A DNA stretch of 18,163 nt from Phytohabitans sp036906915 (GCF_036906915.1 NZ_JBAKHX010000115.1:1-18163), one strand, 5' to 3'; shown: positions 1 to 7,872, counted from the stretch's first letter. Translations and numbers: made by a program. The notes: a model not told the origin generated them from the sequence alone.

Positions 1-46
1 CGCGCCGCCCGCGCCGCGCCGCCCGCGCCGCGCCGCGCCGCGCGGT
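1..46. repeat. Low-complexity GCC/GCG-rich tract
   Basis: Almost pure C/G run made of irregular GCGCCGC and GCCGCCC words at the window edge. No start codon, ribosome binding site or recognisable protein is visible on either strand. It may be the tail of something outside the window or simple-sequence intergenic DNA. Nothing else is seen up to the end of the hydrolase gene at 95. Confidence 0.4.
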
Positions 47-94
47 GGGCCGCGGCGGCGTTCGGGCGACGCGTCGTCCGTCGTGGGGGCGTGG

Positions 95-829
95 TTAGGA
101 GGGTGTGGTGGCCAGGTCGTTGAGGGTGGCGGCCAGGGCCGCTGGCTCGCTCAGCATGGGCCAGTGACCGGTGTCGAGGCCGCGTACCTCGCCGTCCTGG
201 AACTCGGCGAAGAACGGGTGACCCTGGGCGATCATCTCGCGCACCTGGTCGATTGGGATCACGCACGCGACCAGCGCATTGCGTACCTTCGCGTGCTGCC
301 TGCGCCGCACCGGTTGCGTCGCGGCGCCCAGCGGGTGCGGGGTGGAACGCGACCGCAGCATCGCGAGTGCCGCCTCGTCGAGGCCGGCGAGGTTGACCGG
401 GTCGGCGGCCGGGTCCCACGGTGGCGGCGGGAGCAGGTGGCTGTCGCCGATCAGTGCGCGCAGTCGTTCCTGCTCAGCCGGCTCGTTGGTGTCAAACTGC
501 GACATACCATCAGGAAGCGGTCCACTGTCCACATAGGTCACTTGGGCGATCCGCTCTGGGATGCGGTCGGCGGCTTGGCTGACCGGCATACCACCACCTG
601 AGTGACCGACCAGTACCACATTGTGCAGGTCGCGCTCCTCGATCAGCCGCACCACGTCGTCGGTGTGGGTATCCAGATCCACTTCCGGCGTGGCGAGGTG
701 CGCGCGCTCGCCAACTCCGGTCAGGGTGAGGGGGTGGACGTCGTGGCCGGCTTCGCGCAATGCCGTCGTCACGTTCTGCCACGCCCACGCCCCGAGCCAG
801 AACCCCGGTACCAGTACGAATGTCGTCAT
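95..829 (-). CDS. Alpha/beta hydrolase
   Basis: A 244-residue cytoplasmic alpha/beta-hydrolase of the small esterase / methylesterase-like (EstC, plant SABP2-type) group. The N-terminus has the family's VLVPGFWLGAWAW strand-loop with the oxyanion hole. The nucleophile elbow GHSGGG places the catalytic Ser at 77, and the catalytic His is in DTGHWPML at 222. The acidic residue is less clear: Asp194 in the VACVIPID strand is the best candidate, and the cap region is shorter than in many relatives. No signal peptide or membrane segment is seen. It starts at ATG without a clear Shine-Dalgarno sequence, so it may be leaderless (TAACCT lies 7 nt upstream of the ATG on its strand). It is divergent from the WYL regulator, 57 bp away, which suggests that the regulator controls it. 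The substrate cannot be predicted. Confidence 0.85.
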   Translation of the reverse strand: MTTFVLVPGFWLGAWAWQNVTTALREAGHDVHPLTLTGVGERAHLATPEVDLDTHTDDVVRLIEERDLHNVVLVGHSGGGMPVSQAADRIPERIAQVTYVDSGPLPDGMSQFDTNEPAEQERLRALIGDSHLLPPPPWDPAADPVNLAGLDEAALAMLRSRSTPHPLGAATQPVRRRQHAKVRNALVACVIPIDQVREMIAQGHPFFAEFQDGEVRGLDTGHWPMLSEPAALAATLNDLATTPS

Positions 830-840
830 GGGTTCGAGGT

Positions 841-878
841 TAAGATCAAATCAGGACAGCTTCCGCCCGATTAAGGAG
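841..878 (+). promoter_or_regulatory. Putative -10 (TAAGAT) and ribosome binding site of the WYL regulator
   Basis: TAAGAT at 841-846 fits the actinobacterial TANNNT -10. AAGGAG at 873-878 is a strong Shine-Dalgarno. Its position rules out the more upstream GTG at 878 and supports GTG 887 (8 nt spacing) as the start. No convincing -35 is visible. The element lies in the 57-bp divergent gap with the hydrolase gene. Confidence 0.35.
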
Positions 879-886
879 TGTGGCCT

Positions 887-1852
887 GTGTCACATCCTGC
901 GTCACGGGTGCTGGGCATGCTCGAACTCCTGCAGACCCACCACCGGCTCACCGGCGCCGACCTCGGCGCGCGCCTCGGTGTCGACGAGCGCACCGTCCGG
1001 CGGTACGCCGGCACGCTGGCCGACCTCGGAATTCCCGTTACCGCGTACCGCGGCCGGTACGGCGGATATCGGCTGGCGCCCGGGTACAAGCTGCCGCCGC
1101 TGATGCTCACCGACGAGGAGGCCGTCGCCGTCGTGCTCGGCCTGGTCGCCGCGGAGCACCTTGGCCTCGCCACCGAGGCGCCGGCCACGGGCGTCGCACT
1201 TGCCAAGATCCAAAGGGTACTCCCGACGGCGCTCGCCGACCGCCTGACCGCCGTGCAGGACACGCTCGGGTTCACGATGCGGCCGCGCGTCGAAGCGGCC
1301 CGGCCAGCCACCGCCACGCTGCTGTCGCTGGGCGCCGCCACCCGCGAACGCCGCCGCGTCACGCTCACGTACCGGTCCTGGCGCGGCGGGGTGTCGCTGC
1401 GCGAGCTGGACCCGTACGGCCTGGTCTTCCACGCCGGCCGCTGGTACCTGACCGGGCTCGACCACCGCAGTGACGAGATCCGCACCTTCCGGCTGGACCG
1501 CATCGGCGCGATCGACGTCGGCGACGAGACCTTCGAGGTACCGGACGGCTTCGACCCGGTCGGGCACGTGACCCGGTCGCTGGCCGGCGTCCCGTACGCG
1601 TGGGACGTCGAGGTGCTGCTGGAGACCGACATGGTGCAGGCGCGCAAGCGGGTGCCGGCGAGCGTGGCCGAGCTGAGCGAGTCGGCCGACGGGGTGCTGA
1701 TGCGCTGCCGCGCCCAACGCCTCGACGGGATGGCGCAGATGCTGGCCGGACTGGGCTGGCCGTTCACCGTCGTGCGCCCCGACGAGCTGCGCCAGGCGGT
1801 CGCCGACTACGCCCAACAACTCACCAAAATGGCCGATCGCAAACCAGCGTGA
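887..1852 (+). CDS. Helix-turn-helix WYL-domain transcriptional regulator (YafY/DeoR-like)
   Basis: A 321-residue DNA-binding regulator. Residues 5-58 form a winged HTH_11 domain (SRVLGMLELLQTHHRLTGAD, then GVDERTVRRY as the recognition helix, then the wing at RGRYGGYRL). The C-terminal half is a WYL ligand-sensing domain with the literal GRWYLTGLD motif at residues 184-192, followed by a WCX-like extension. The start at GTG 887 is chosen because AAGGAG ends at 878. The N-terminus then reads MSHPASRVLG, as is usual in the family. It is divergently placed to the alpha/beta hydrolase, typical for a local regulator of that gene, but this is inference. The effector is unknown. Confidence 0.88.
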   Translation: MSHPASRVLGMLELLQTHHRLTGADLGARLGVDERTVRRYAGTLADLGIPVTAYRGRYGGYRLAPGYKLPPLMLTDEEAVAVVLGLVAAEHLGLATEAPATGVALAKIQRVLPTALADRLTAVQDTLGFTMRPRVEAARPATATLLSLGAATRERRRVTLTYRSWRGGVSLRELDPYGLVFHAGRWYLTGLDHRSDEIRTFRLDRIGAIDVGDETFEVPDGFDPVGHVTRSLAGVPYAWDVEVLLETDMVQARKRVPASVAELSESADGVLMRCRAQRLDGMAQMLAGLGWPFTVVRPDELRQAVADYAQQLTKMADRKPA

Positions 1853-1867
1853 AGCGGTAGACCGGCA

Positions 1868-1881
1868 TAGGGCATCCCCTA
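1868..1881. promoter_or_regulatory. Small inverted repeat upstream of the ECF sigma gene
   Basis: TAGGG-CATC-CCCTA is a perfect 5-bp inverted repeat in the 57-bp gap between the WYL regulator and the sigma factor, about 28 nt before the ATG. It could be an operator or part of a promoter. The sigma ribosome binding site GGGAGG is at 1898-1903. Short enough to be chance. Confidence 0.2.
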
Positions 1882-1909
1882 GTGTTCGCACACTCATGGG
1901 AGGTACCCG

Positions 1910-2500
1910 ATGAATGGTCCCGCGCCACCGGAGGCCGAAGCCGCCGACGACCTCGCGGTGCTCGCGGCCTCACGCGCCAACCCGGACCGGTTCGTGGCGC
2001 TCTTCGACCGCTACTACCCGCAGATCCACCGGTACGCCCGCAGCCGCCTCGGCGCGGAGGTGGCCGACGACGTCGCCTCGGAGACGTTCCTGATCGCGTT
2101 CCGCCGGCGGGCCGAGTTCGACCCGGGCGTCGGGGCGGGCCTGGTGCGGTCGTGGCTGTACGGCATCGCCACCAACCTGGTGCACCGCCACCGCCGGACC
2201 GAGGAGCGCCGGTACCGGGCCCTCGCCCGCGTACCCGACATGCCCGACGACCCCGGCCACGACGAGCGCGTCGTGGTGCGGCTCAGCGCGGAGCTCATCC
2301 GCGGTGAGCTTGCCGCCGCGCTCGCCGCGCTGCCCGCACGGGACCGCGACGTGCTGCTGCTGATGGCCCTCGGCGGGTTGGACCACCACGAGATCGCCGG
2401 GACGCTCGACATCCCGTACGGCACTGTCTGCTCCCGCCTCAACCGCGCCCGGCGCAAGCTGCGTGCCGCGCTGGGCGTCGACCCCACCGAAGCTGATTGA
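1910..2500 (+). CDS. ECF-type RNA polymerase sigma factor
   Basis: A 196-residue group 4 sigma factor. The sigma-2 domain spans about residues 27-97 (FVALFDRYYPQIHRYARSRL; the region 2.2 core ADDVASETFLIAF; and region 2.4 SWLYGIATNLVHRHRR). The sigma-4 domain spans about residues 133-187 (LAALPARDRDVLLLMALGGL and the HTH helix DIPYGTVCSRLNRARRKLR). There is no extra C-terminal SnoaL-like domain. ATG 1910 is supported by GGGAGG 6 nt upstream. The stop at 2498-2500 lies close to the next gene, so the two are probably one transcript. The partner membrane protein downstream suggests a sigma/regulator pair. The regulon and inducing signal are not visible. Confidence 0.92.
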   Translation: MNGPAPPEAEAADDLAVLAASRANPDRFVALFDRYYPQIHRYARSRLGAEVADDVASETFLIAFRRRAEFDPGVGAGLVRSWLYGIATNLVHRHRRTEERRYRALARVPDMPDDPGHDERVVVRLSAELIRGELAAALAALPARDRDVLLLMALGGLDHHEIAGTLDIPYGTVCSRLNRARRKLRAALGVDPTEAD

Positions 2501-2520
2501 GCACAGAGGACATGAATGAG

Positions 2521-3579
2521 ATGGACGACATCAACCTGATCCGGACCGTACTGGTCGAAGAGGTCGACGACGACCACCGGGACGTTGCCCGGGCCAAGCT
2601 CCTGGAAGCGGTCGCCATGGATGGCGTACCCGCGAGGCGTCCCCGCAAGAGCACGCTGCGGTGGTCGCTCGTCGGCGCGGGCACCGGGCTCGTCGCGGCG
2701 GCAGCCGCGGCCGTTGTCGCGCTCGGCTCCGGGCCGGTGGCTCCGACAGGGCCGCCCTCCGGCCGGCAGGTCGAGGCCGTCGCGCCGGCGAACGCCCAGG
2801 AGTTCCTGCTCGCCGCTGCCACCCAGGCGGAGCGCGCCCCCGCCACGAGCGGCAAGTACTGGCACGTCCGCTCCGTGAGGCACTCGGGGCAAGAAACCCT
2901 CCCGCCGTTCAGGGCTGGGGAGAAAGAATCCGAACCCGGGATCATGGTGGTCGAGCAGTGGCAGGCCGCCAACGCGCGCCAGCCAAGCTGGTGGGGCGTT
3001 GGCGAACTTCGGGACGGGCGTTTCGAGCCGAGGCTGGACAGGGTGAAGCACGTCGGCTACGGCTGGGAGGAGGAGTTCAGCCCGGCGGAGATCCGCAACC
3101 TGCCGACCGACCCGGCGGCCCTTCGCGGCGTGCTGGAGGCGAAGAGGAAGAAGAACGCCACCCAACCAGGGCCCACGGGCGATGACTACCTGTTCGCCGC
3201 CACCGTCGGGCTGCTGGCCCGCGCGCCGGCCACGCCCGCGCAGACGGCGGCCGCGTACCGGCTGCTGGCCATGCTGCCGAGGGTGGAACTGGCCGGCACA
3301 GCCACCGACAGCGAGGGGCGAACCGGGATGCTGGTCCGCCGGCCCGCCCCCGTGCCTACCAGCCCTGCGCCGCCCACCCTTGCGCAGCGCCTAGAAGATG
3401 TCGAGCTTATCGTCGACCAGCAGACGTACCAGGTGCTTGCGGTCACCAAGAACCACCGGATGACGGTCGGGGGTAAGCTCGCCCAGACGCTGTGGTCGCA
3501 GTCCGTCTACACCCACCGGGAGTGGACCGACCAGGAGCCGACGATGCCTACACCGCCGCCAGGTACTCCGACGAAGTAG
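2521..3579 (+). CDS. Single-pass membrane protein of the CU044_5270-like family, paired with an ECF sigma factor
   Basis: A 352-residue protein. It has a short acidic cytoplasmic N-terminal helix (MDDINLIRTVLVEEV), a basic stretch (ARRPRKS), one transmembrane segment at about residues 47-69, then a large extracytoplasmic domain with a proline-rich C-terminus. In actinobacteria, proteins of this layout are regularly encoded directly after ECF sigma genes and annotated as CU044_5270 family. An anti-sigma-like or sensory role is plausible but unproven, and no zinc-binding ZAS motif (HxxxCxxC) is present. The start is uncertain. ATG 2521 has AGAGGA 10 nt upstream and gives the family-like N-terminus; ATG 2512 is too close to that site, and TTG 2497 would overlap the sigma stop as TTGA. 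The 3' end overlaps the convergent gene by 32 bp. Confidence 0.75.
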   Translation: MDDINLIRTVLVEEVDDDHRDVARAKLLEAVAMDGVPARRPRKSTLRWSLVGAGTGLVAAAAAAVVALGSGPVAPTGPPSGRQVEAVAPANAQEFLLAAATQAERAPATSGKYWHVRSVRHSGQETLPPFRAGEKESEPGIMVVEQWQAANARQPSWWGVGELRDGRFEPRLDRVKHVGYGWEEEFSPAEIRNLPTDPAALRGVLEAKRKKNATQPGPTGDDYLFAATVGLLARAPATPAQTAAAYRLLAMLPRVELAGTATDSEGRTGMLVRRPAPVPTSPAPPTLAQRLEDVELIVDQQTYQVLAVTKNHRMTVGGKLAQTLWSQSVYTHREWTDQEPTMPTPPPGTPTK

Positions 3580-4654
3580 TGAACTCCGCGAGGGCGTCCG
3601 GCAGCGGGTCCACCCCGATGCCGGCGCCTTCCGGCACGCGCAGGTGCCCATCTTCGAGGACGAACGGTGACGTGACGTCGCGGGCGAAGTACCGGCTCGA
3701 CGCGGACGTGTCGCCGGGCAGCGTAAAACCGGGCAGCGCGGCCAGGGCCACGTTCGCGGCCCGGCCGATGCCGGTCTCCAGCATCCCGCCGCACCACACC
3801 GGTATCCCGTTGGCCCGGCACAGGTCGTGGATGCGCCGCGCCTCCAGGTAGCCGCCCACCCGGCCGGGCTTGATGTTGATGACCCGGGCGGCCCGCAGCG
3901 CGATCGCGTCGGCGGCCGCCTCGACCGAGCCGATCGACTCGTCGAGGCACACCGGGGTGCGGATAAGCCGGGCCAGCTCGGCGTGCTGCCGGATGTCGTC
4001 TTCGGCGAGCGGCTGCTCGATCAGGAGCAGGTCGAAGTCGTCGAGCCGGGCCAGCGTCGCCGCGTCGGCGAGCGTGTAGGCGGCGTTCGCGTCGACCTGT
4101 AGCAGGATGTCGCCGAAACGCTCCCGCACGGCGCGCACCGGCACGACGTCCCAGTCCGGCTCGATCTTCAGCTTGATCCGCAGATACCCCTCGGCCAGGT
4201 AGCCGTCGACCGCGTCCAGCAGCTCGGGAATCGAGTCCATGATGCCCACCGACACCCCCGCCGGCACCCGGTCGCGTTCGGCACCCAGGAAGGCGCCGAA
4301 CGACTCGCCGCGAGCCCTGAGCTGGGCGTCCAGCACCGCCGTCTCCAACGCGGCCTTGGCCATGCGATGCCCGCGCACCGGGGCCAGCCGGGAAGCGACG
4401 CGTTCGGCGGTCACGTCGCGTGCGGCCATCAACGTGGGCGCCAGGAACCGCCGGATCACCTCCGCCGCGCCGTCGACGTACTCGGACGAGTACACCGGCT
4501 CGGACATCGCGACGCACTCGCCCCAGCCCTCGGCGTCCGGCGTCACCACCCGGACCAGCAGCACGTCCCGCGCGGTCTCCGTGCCGAACGACGTGCGGAA
4601 CGGCGCGACCAGCGGCATCGCGATGCGCCGCAACTCAACTCCCGTGATGTCCAC
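3548..4654 (-). CDS. menC: o-Succinylbenzoate synthase / N-acylamino acid racemase (enolase superfamily)
   Basis: A 368-residue member of the OSBS/NSAR branch of the muconate-lactonizing subgroup. After an N-terminal capping domain comes a TIM barrel with the general acid/base lysines in IKLKI (Lys161, Lys163). The metal ligands are Asp188 (VDAN), Glu213 (IEQP) and Asp238 (LDES), and the opposite base is Lys262 (IKPGRVGG). The full catalytic set is intact. Family members dehydrate SHCHC to o-succinylbenzoate in menaquinone synthesis and/or racemize N-acylamino acids; sequence alone does not decide between these. No other menaquinone genes are present, although the neighbouring aroB/aroQ feed chorismate, the menaquinone precursor. 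The GTG at 4654 is chosen over an upstream ATG at 4702 because the latter would run through the divergent aroB start and add non-family residues. Confidence 0.82.
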   Translation of the reverse strand: MDITGVELRRIAMPLVAPFRTSFGTETARDVLLVRVVTPDAEGWGECVAMSEPVYSSEYVDGAAEVIRRFLAPTLMAARDVTAERVASRLAPVRGHRMAKAALETAVLDAQLRARGESFGAFLGAERDRVPAGVSVGIMDSIPELLDAVDGYLAEGYLRIKLKIEPDWDVVPVRAVRERFGDILLQVDANAAYTLADAATLARLDDFDLLLIEQPLAEDDIRQHAELARLIRTPVCLDESIGSVEAAADAIALRAARVINIKPGRVGGYLEARRIHDLCRANGIPVWCGGMLETGIGRAANVALAALPGFTLPGDTSASSRYFARDVTSPFVLEDGHLRVPEGAGIGVDPLPDALAEFTTSSEYLAAV

Positions 4655-4664
4655 ACCAGCAGTT

Positions 4665-4674
4665 CTACTAGGCT
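4665..4674. promoter_or_regulatory. Overlapping divergent -10 elements for aroB and the menC-like gene
   Basis: On the plus strand TAGGCT (4669-4674) lies 8 nt before the aroB ATG at 4683. On the minus strand TAGTAG (4670-4665) lies 8 nt before the GTG at 4654. Neither gene has a Shine-Dalgarno sequence. The spacing is that expected for leaderless mRNAs, and the two boxes share two base pairs. No clear -35 boxes are seen. The plus-strand box is the better match to TANNNT. Confidence 0.4.
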
Positions 4675-4682
4675 CAGCTCCG

Positions 4683-5759
4683 ATGGACGACACCACGCGC
4701 ATACCGGTCGGCGGCGACCGCCCGTACGAGGTCCTGGTCGGCCGCGACCTGCTGGGCGCGCTGCCCGGCCTGGTCGCCGGCGCCGCCCGGGCCGCCGTGC
4801 TCTACTCGCCGCCGCTCAAGCCCCACGCAGACGCGGTCGGCGAGACCCTGGCCGCGGCGGGCGTCCGGCCGCTGCTGGTCGACGTGCCCGATGCCGAGGC
4901 CGGCAAGAGCATGGACGTCGCCGCGCACTGCTGGGACCAGCTCGGTGCGGCCGGCTTCACGCGTACCGACGTGGTTGTCGGGGTCGGCGGCGGCGCGGTC
5001 ACCGACCTGGCCGGCTTCGTCGCGGCCTGCTGGCTGCGCGGAGTGCGGTGGGTGCCGGTCTCGACCAGCCTGCTCGGCATGGTCGACGCCGCCGTGGGCG
5101 GCAAGACCGGGGTCAACACCGCCGCCGGCAAAAACCTGGTCGGCGCGTTCCATCCACCCGCCGGCGTGCTCTGCGACCTGGCCACGCTCGACAGCCTGCC
5201 GCCGACCGACCTGGTCGCGGGGCTGGCCGAGGTGGTCAAGTGCGGGTTCATCGCCGACCCGGCGATCCTCGACCTGGTCGAGCGCGACCCGGCGGCGGCG
5301 GCCGACCCCGCGACGCCCGCGCTGCGCGAGCTGGTCGAGCGCGCGATCCGGGTCAAGGCGCAGGTCGTCTCCGCCGACCTGCGAGAGTCCGGGCTGCGGG
5401 AGATCCTCAACTACGGGCACACGCTCGCGCACGCGATCGAAAAGGTCGAGGGGTACGCGTGGCGGCACGGCCACGCCGTCTCGGTGGGCCTCGTGTACGC
5501 GGCCGCGCTAGGCGCCCTCGCCGGCCGGCTCGACACCGGCACCGCCGCCCGGCACCGCGCCGTGCTGACCGCCCTCGGGCTCCCCACCTCGTACCGTGCG
5601 GACGCCTGGCCGGACCTGCTCGCCACGATGCGGGTGGACAAGAAGGCGCGCGGCGCGACGCTGCGCTTCGTCGTGCTCGACGGCCTGGCCGCGCCGTCCA
5701 TCCTGGACGGTCCGTCGGACGAGCTGTTGCTTTCCGCGTACCAGGAGGTGGCCTCATGA
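4683..5759 (+). CDS. aroB: 3-Dehydroquinate synthase
   Basis: A 358-residue cytoplasmic NAD- and Zn-dependent enzyme converting DAHP to 3-dehydroquinate, the second step of the shikimate pathway. The nucleotide-binding region has VGVGGGAVTDLAGF (residues 99-112) and the STSLLGMVDAAVGGKTGVN segment at residues 127-145. The predicted Zn ligands are Glu183 (GLAEVVK), His246 (LNYGHT) and His262 (RHGHAVS). Length is normal for the family. The ATG 4683 start removes a long spurious upstream extension antisense to the menC-like gene and matches the usual N-terminus. No Shine-Dalgarno is present and a TAGGCT -10 lies 8 nt upstream, so translation is probably leaderless. The stop overlaps the aroQ start as ATGA. 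Confidence 0.96.
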   Translation: MDDTTRIPVGGDRPYEVLVGRDLLGALPGLVAGAARAAVLYSPPLKPHADAVGETLAAAGVRPLLVDVPDAEAGKSMDVAAHCWDQLGAAGFTRTDVVVGVGGGAVTDLAGFVAACWLRGVRWVPVSTSLLGMVDAAVGGKTGVNTAAGKNLVGAFHPPAGVLCDLATLDSLPPTDLVAGLAEVVKCGFIADPAILDLVERDPAAAADPATPALRELVERAIRVKAQVVSADLRESGLREILNYGHTLAHAIEKVEGYAWRHGHAVSVGLVYAAALGALAGRLDTGTAARHRAVLTALGLPTSYRADAWPDLLATMRVDKKARGATLRFVVLDGLAAPSILDGPSDELLLSAYQEVAS

Positions 5760-6193
5760 AGGTTTACGTCCTCAATGGACCTAACCTGGGACGGCTTGGC
5801 ACGCGCCAGGTCGACGTCTACGGCGTGACGTCGTACGCGGATCTGGTCACCATCTGCGAGAGCGCGGGCAAGGAGCTCGGCCTCGACGTCGAGGTGCGCC
5901 AGACCGACGCCGAGCACGAGATGCTGGCCTGGCTGCACGCGGCGGCTGACGAGCGGGCACCCGTCGTGCTCAACCCGGGCGCGTGGTCGCACTACTCGTA
6001 CGCGGTCCGGGACGCGTGCGCCATGCTGCGGGCCCCGCTCGTCGAGGTGCACATCTCCAACATCCACGCGCGCGAGGAGTTCCGGCACCACTCGGTGGTG
6101 TCGGCGGTCGCCACCGGCGTGATCGCCGGTCTGGGCGTCGATGGATACCGGCTGGCGCTCGCTCACATCGCGCAACGGCAGGCCCACCAGTAG
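5756..6193 (+). CDS. aroQ: 3-Dehydroquinate dehydratase, type II
   Basis: A 145-residue flavodoxin-like type II dehydroquinase, forming dodecamers in the family, that converts 3-dehydroquinate to 3-dehydroshikimate, directly after the AroB step. Visible signatures are LNGPNLGRLGTRQ at the N-terminus (Arg17 in the lid loop), the catalytic Tyr22 (DVYG), Asn73 in LNPGAWSHYS, His79 and His99 (VEVHISN), and Arg110. The ATG overlaps the aroB stop (ATGA), and AGGAGGTG sits just upstream inside aroB, so the two are translationally coupled. A gap of 142 bp separates it from efp. Confidence 0.96.
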   Translation: MKVYVLNGPNLGRLGTRQVDVYGVTSYADLVTICESAGKELGLDVEVRQTDAEHEMLAWLHAAADERAPVVLNPGAWSHYSYAVRDACAMLRAPLVEVHISNIHAREEFRHHSVVSAVATGVIAGLGVDGYRLALAHIAQRQAHQ

Positions 6194-6280
6194 CCCGAGG
6201 CAGACCATCGCGCCGTGCGCCAGGTAGCGCGCGTGACCGGTGGGCGTCCGCCTCCGTCTTCGCACACGCTCGGATGCCAG

Positions 6281-6286
6281 TAGACT
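6281..6286 (+). promoter_or_regulatory. Putative -10 element of the efp-nusB transcript
   Basis: TAGACT fits TANNNT and lies 49 nt before the efp ATG. A weak -35 candidate, TTCGCA, is at 6259-6264 (16 bp spacer). The efp gene has a Shine-Dalgarno AAGG at 6326-6329. The remainder of the 6194-6335 gap shows no gene. Confidence 0.4.
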
Positions 6287-6335
6287 TGCCAGGTCACCCC
6301 CACGGACAGATCCCAGACGAAGAACAAGGCAGGCA

Positions 6336-6885
<550 letters not shown>

Positions 6886-6893
<8 letters not shown>

Positions 6894-7320
6894 GGCCCCG
6901 AAGTCGCAGATGCCCGCCCGCCGCAAGGCGCGTAAGCGGGCACTCGACGTGCTCTTCGAGGCCGACCTGCGCGACATGCCGGTGCCCGATGTGTTGGCGG
7001 CATACATCCGGCGGCTGGAGCAGCCCCGCCCCGAGCACCTGGGATACGCGATCGGGCTGATCGAGGGTGTGGCCGCGCACCTCGACCGGATCGACGAGCT
7101 GATCGCGAGCTACGCCGAGGGGTGGACGCTCGACCGCATGCCCGTCGTCGACCGCAACCTGGCGCGGATCGCGGTGTACGAGCTGCTGTACGTCGACGAG
7201 ATCGACGACGCGGTAGCGATCACCGAGGCGGTCGAGCTCGCCCGCCAGATGTCGACGGACGACTCCCCGCGCTTCCTGAACGGCGTCCTGGGCCGCATAG
7301 CCGAATACGCCACCCGCTAG
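6886..7320 (+). CDS. nusB: Transcription antitermination factor NusB
   Basis: A 144-residue all-helical RNA-binding protein that acts with NusE/S10 on boxA RNA in rRNA antitermination. The N-terminal ARRKARKRALDVLFEADLR is the arginine-rich RNA-binding helix. The C-terminal half has the family core WTLDRMPVVDRNLARIAVYE, DDAVAITEAVELA and FLNGVLGRIA. The GTG 6886 start overlaps the end of efp by 8 nt, indicating co-transcription and coupling. ATG 6910 is an alternative start losing eight residues. It is followed by about 550 bp of non-coding repeat DNA. Confidence 0.95.
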
Positions 7321-7381
7321 CGCACCCGTCCCGCCTTTACCCCCGGCCGGGCCGGCGCTGTCCTCTTCGCTGTCTCCCGCC

Positions 7382-7417
7382 GATCAAGGGCAAACGCACG
7401 TGCGTTTGCCCTTGATC
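7382..7417. repeat. Perfect 36-bp palindrome (minimal copy of the GATCAAGGGC element)
   Basis: The left arm GATCAAGGGCAAACGCACG meets its exact reverse complement at a central CACGTG. It lies 61 bp after the nusB stop. As RNA it would form a very stable hairpin and might stop efp-nusB transcripts, but there is no T-run. The arm recurs at 7699-7755 and 18000-18056. Confidence 0.85.
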
Positions 7418-7477
7418 TGTGCCCGGGCCAGTCGACCCACACCGTGCCACGCTGCCGGTGCTTCTGGTGGGTCGCTT

Positions 7478-7538
7478 GATCGAAGTCCCGAAAGCTACCC
7501 GACACGCCGTCGGGCTGGCGTGTCACGGGACTTCGATC
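7478..7538. repeat. Nested stem-loop with GATCGAAGTCCCG arms
   Basis: The outer arms are GATCGAAGTCCCG (7478-7490) and CGGGACTTCGATC (7526-7538), exact reverse complements. Inside is a second stem, GACACGCC (7501-7508) with GGCGTGTC (7517-7524). An alternative inner pairing is CCCGAC with GTCGGG. The arms start with GATC like the neighbouring elements but otherwise differ. Function unknown: structured RNA, terminator or mobile repeat are all possible. Confidence 0.7.
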
Positions 7539-7698
7539 GAGGATGCGGCTGCCCCAGCCCCGCGGACGCCTTGATCGGGGCGGGCGAGCTGGTCGGGTCA
7601 GCACCGCGGGGCGGGCGGTCCTGCCGCGATGTCTGGTTTGTGTGGTGTTGCGCGAGGTCGCATGGTGCCGGAGCGCGTCGATCAAGGAGAAGGCCGTC

Positions 7699-7755
7699 GA
7701 TCGAGGGCGAATGCACGTGGATTCGCGATCGAACGGCGTGCGTTTGCCCTAGATC
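7699..7755. repeat. 57-bp inverted-repeat element, copy 2
   Basis: The left arm GATCGAGGGCGAATGCACG (7699-7717) and right arm CGTGCGTTTGCCCTAGATC (7737-7755) are imperfect reverse complements around a 19-nt centre. It has exactly the same length and arm structure as the copy at 18000-18056. Confidence 0.75.
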
Positions 7756-7835
7756 GGCGAAGGGGGCGGCGTGGCGTGCGGTCGGCGTGGCGGAAGGGGT
7801 GCGCGGCGGGGTTGGCGCGACATGCCGGCAACCGC

Positions 7836-7864
7836 TTGAGGGGCGGCGAGCGGATGGCTAGCGT
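7836..7864 (+). promoter_or_regulatory. Sigma-70-type promoter for a leaderless three-gene cassette
   Basis: TTGAGG (-35, 7836-7841), a 17-bp spacer, and TAGCGT (-10, 7859-7864). The GTG of the first cassette gene is 8 nt further on, so the predicted transcription start coincides with the start codon. No Shine-Dalgarno sequence is present there, consistent with a leaderless mRNA. Confidence 0.6.
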
Positions 7865-7872
7865 CTGCCGCC

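Larger units (their letters stand above)
7321..7872. other. Non-coding interval rich in inverted repeats
   Basis: No credible gene is present; readings on both strands consist of low-complexity Arg/Pro/Ser stretches. The interval carries a perfect 36-bp palindrome, a nested stem-loop with 13-bp arms and a 57-bp inverted repeat (listed separately), plus further GATC-anchored half-sites such as CTTGATCGGGG near 7570 and GTCGATCAAGGAG near 7677. It ends in the promoter of the secretion-like cassette. Confidence 0.7.

Noticed and set aside
878..886. Upstream GTG start of the WYL regulator
   Set aside because: This codon overlaps the Shine-Dalgarno AAGGAG; GTG 887 has correct spacing.
2014..3165. 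Long antisense reading opposite the sigma factor and membrane protein
   Set aside because: Shadow of GC-rich codon bias. It lacks domain-like composition and a ribosome binding site, and it covers two well-supported genes.
4239..4682. N-terminal extension of aroB
   Set aside because: It runs antisense through the menC-like gene; similarity to AroB begins only at ATG 4683.
6194..6280. Minus-strand hydrophobic fragment (HGAMVCLGLLVGLPLR) before efp, as a possible membrane-protein remnant
   Set aside because: Too short, no start or homology that I can support, and it continues antisense into aroQ.
7400..7861. Possible protein gene in the interval after nusB
   Set aside because: It covers palindromic repeats, is Arg/Ser/Gly low complexity, and has no ribosome binding site.
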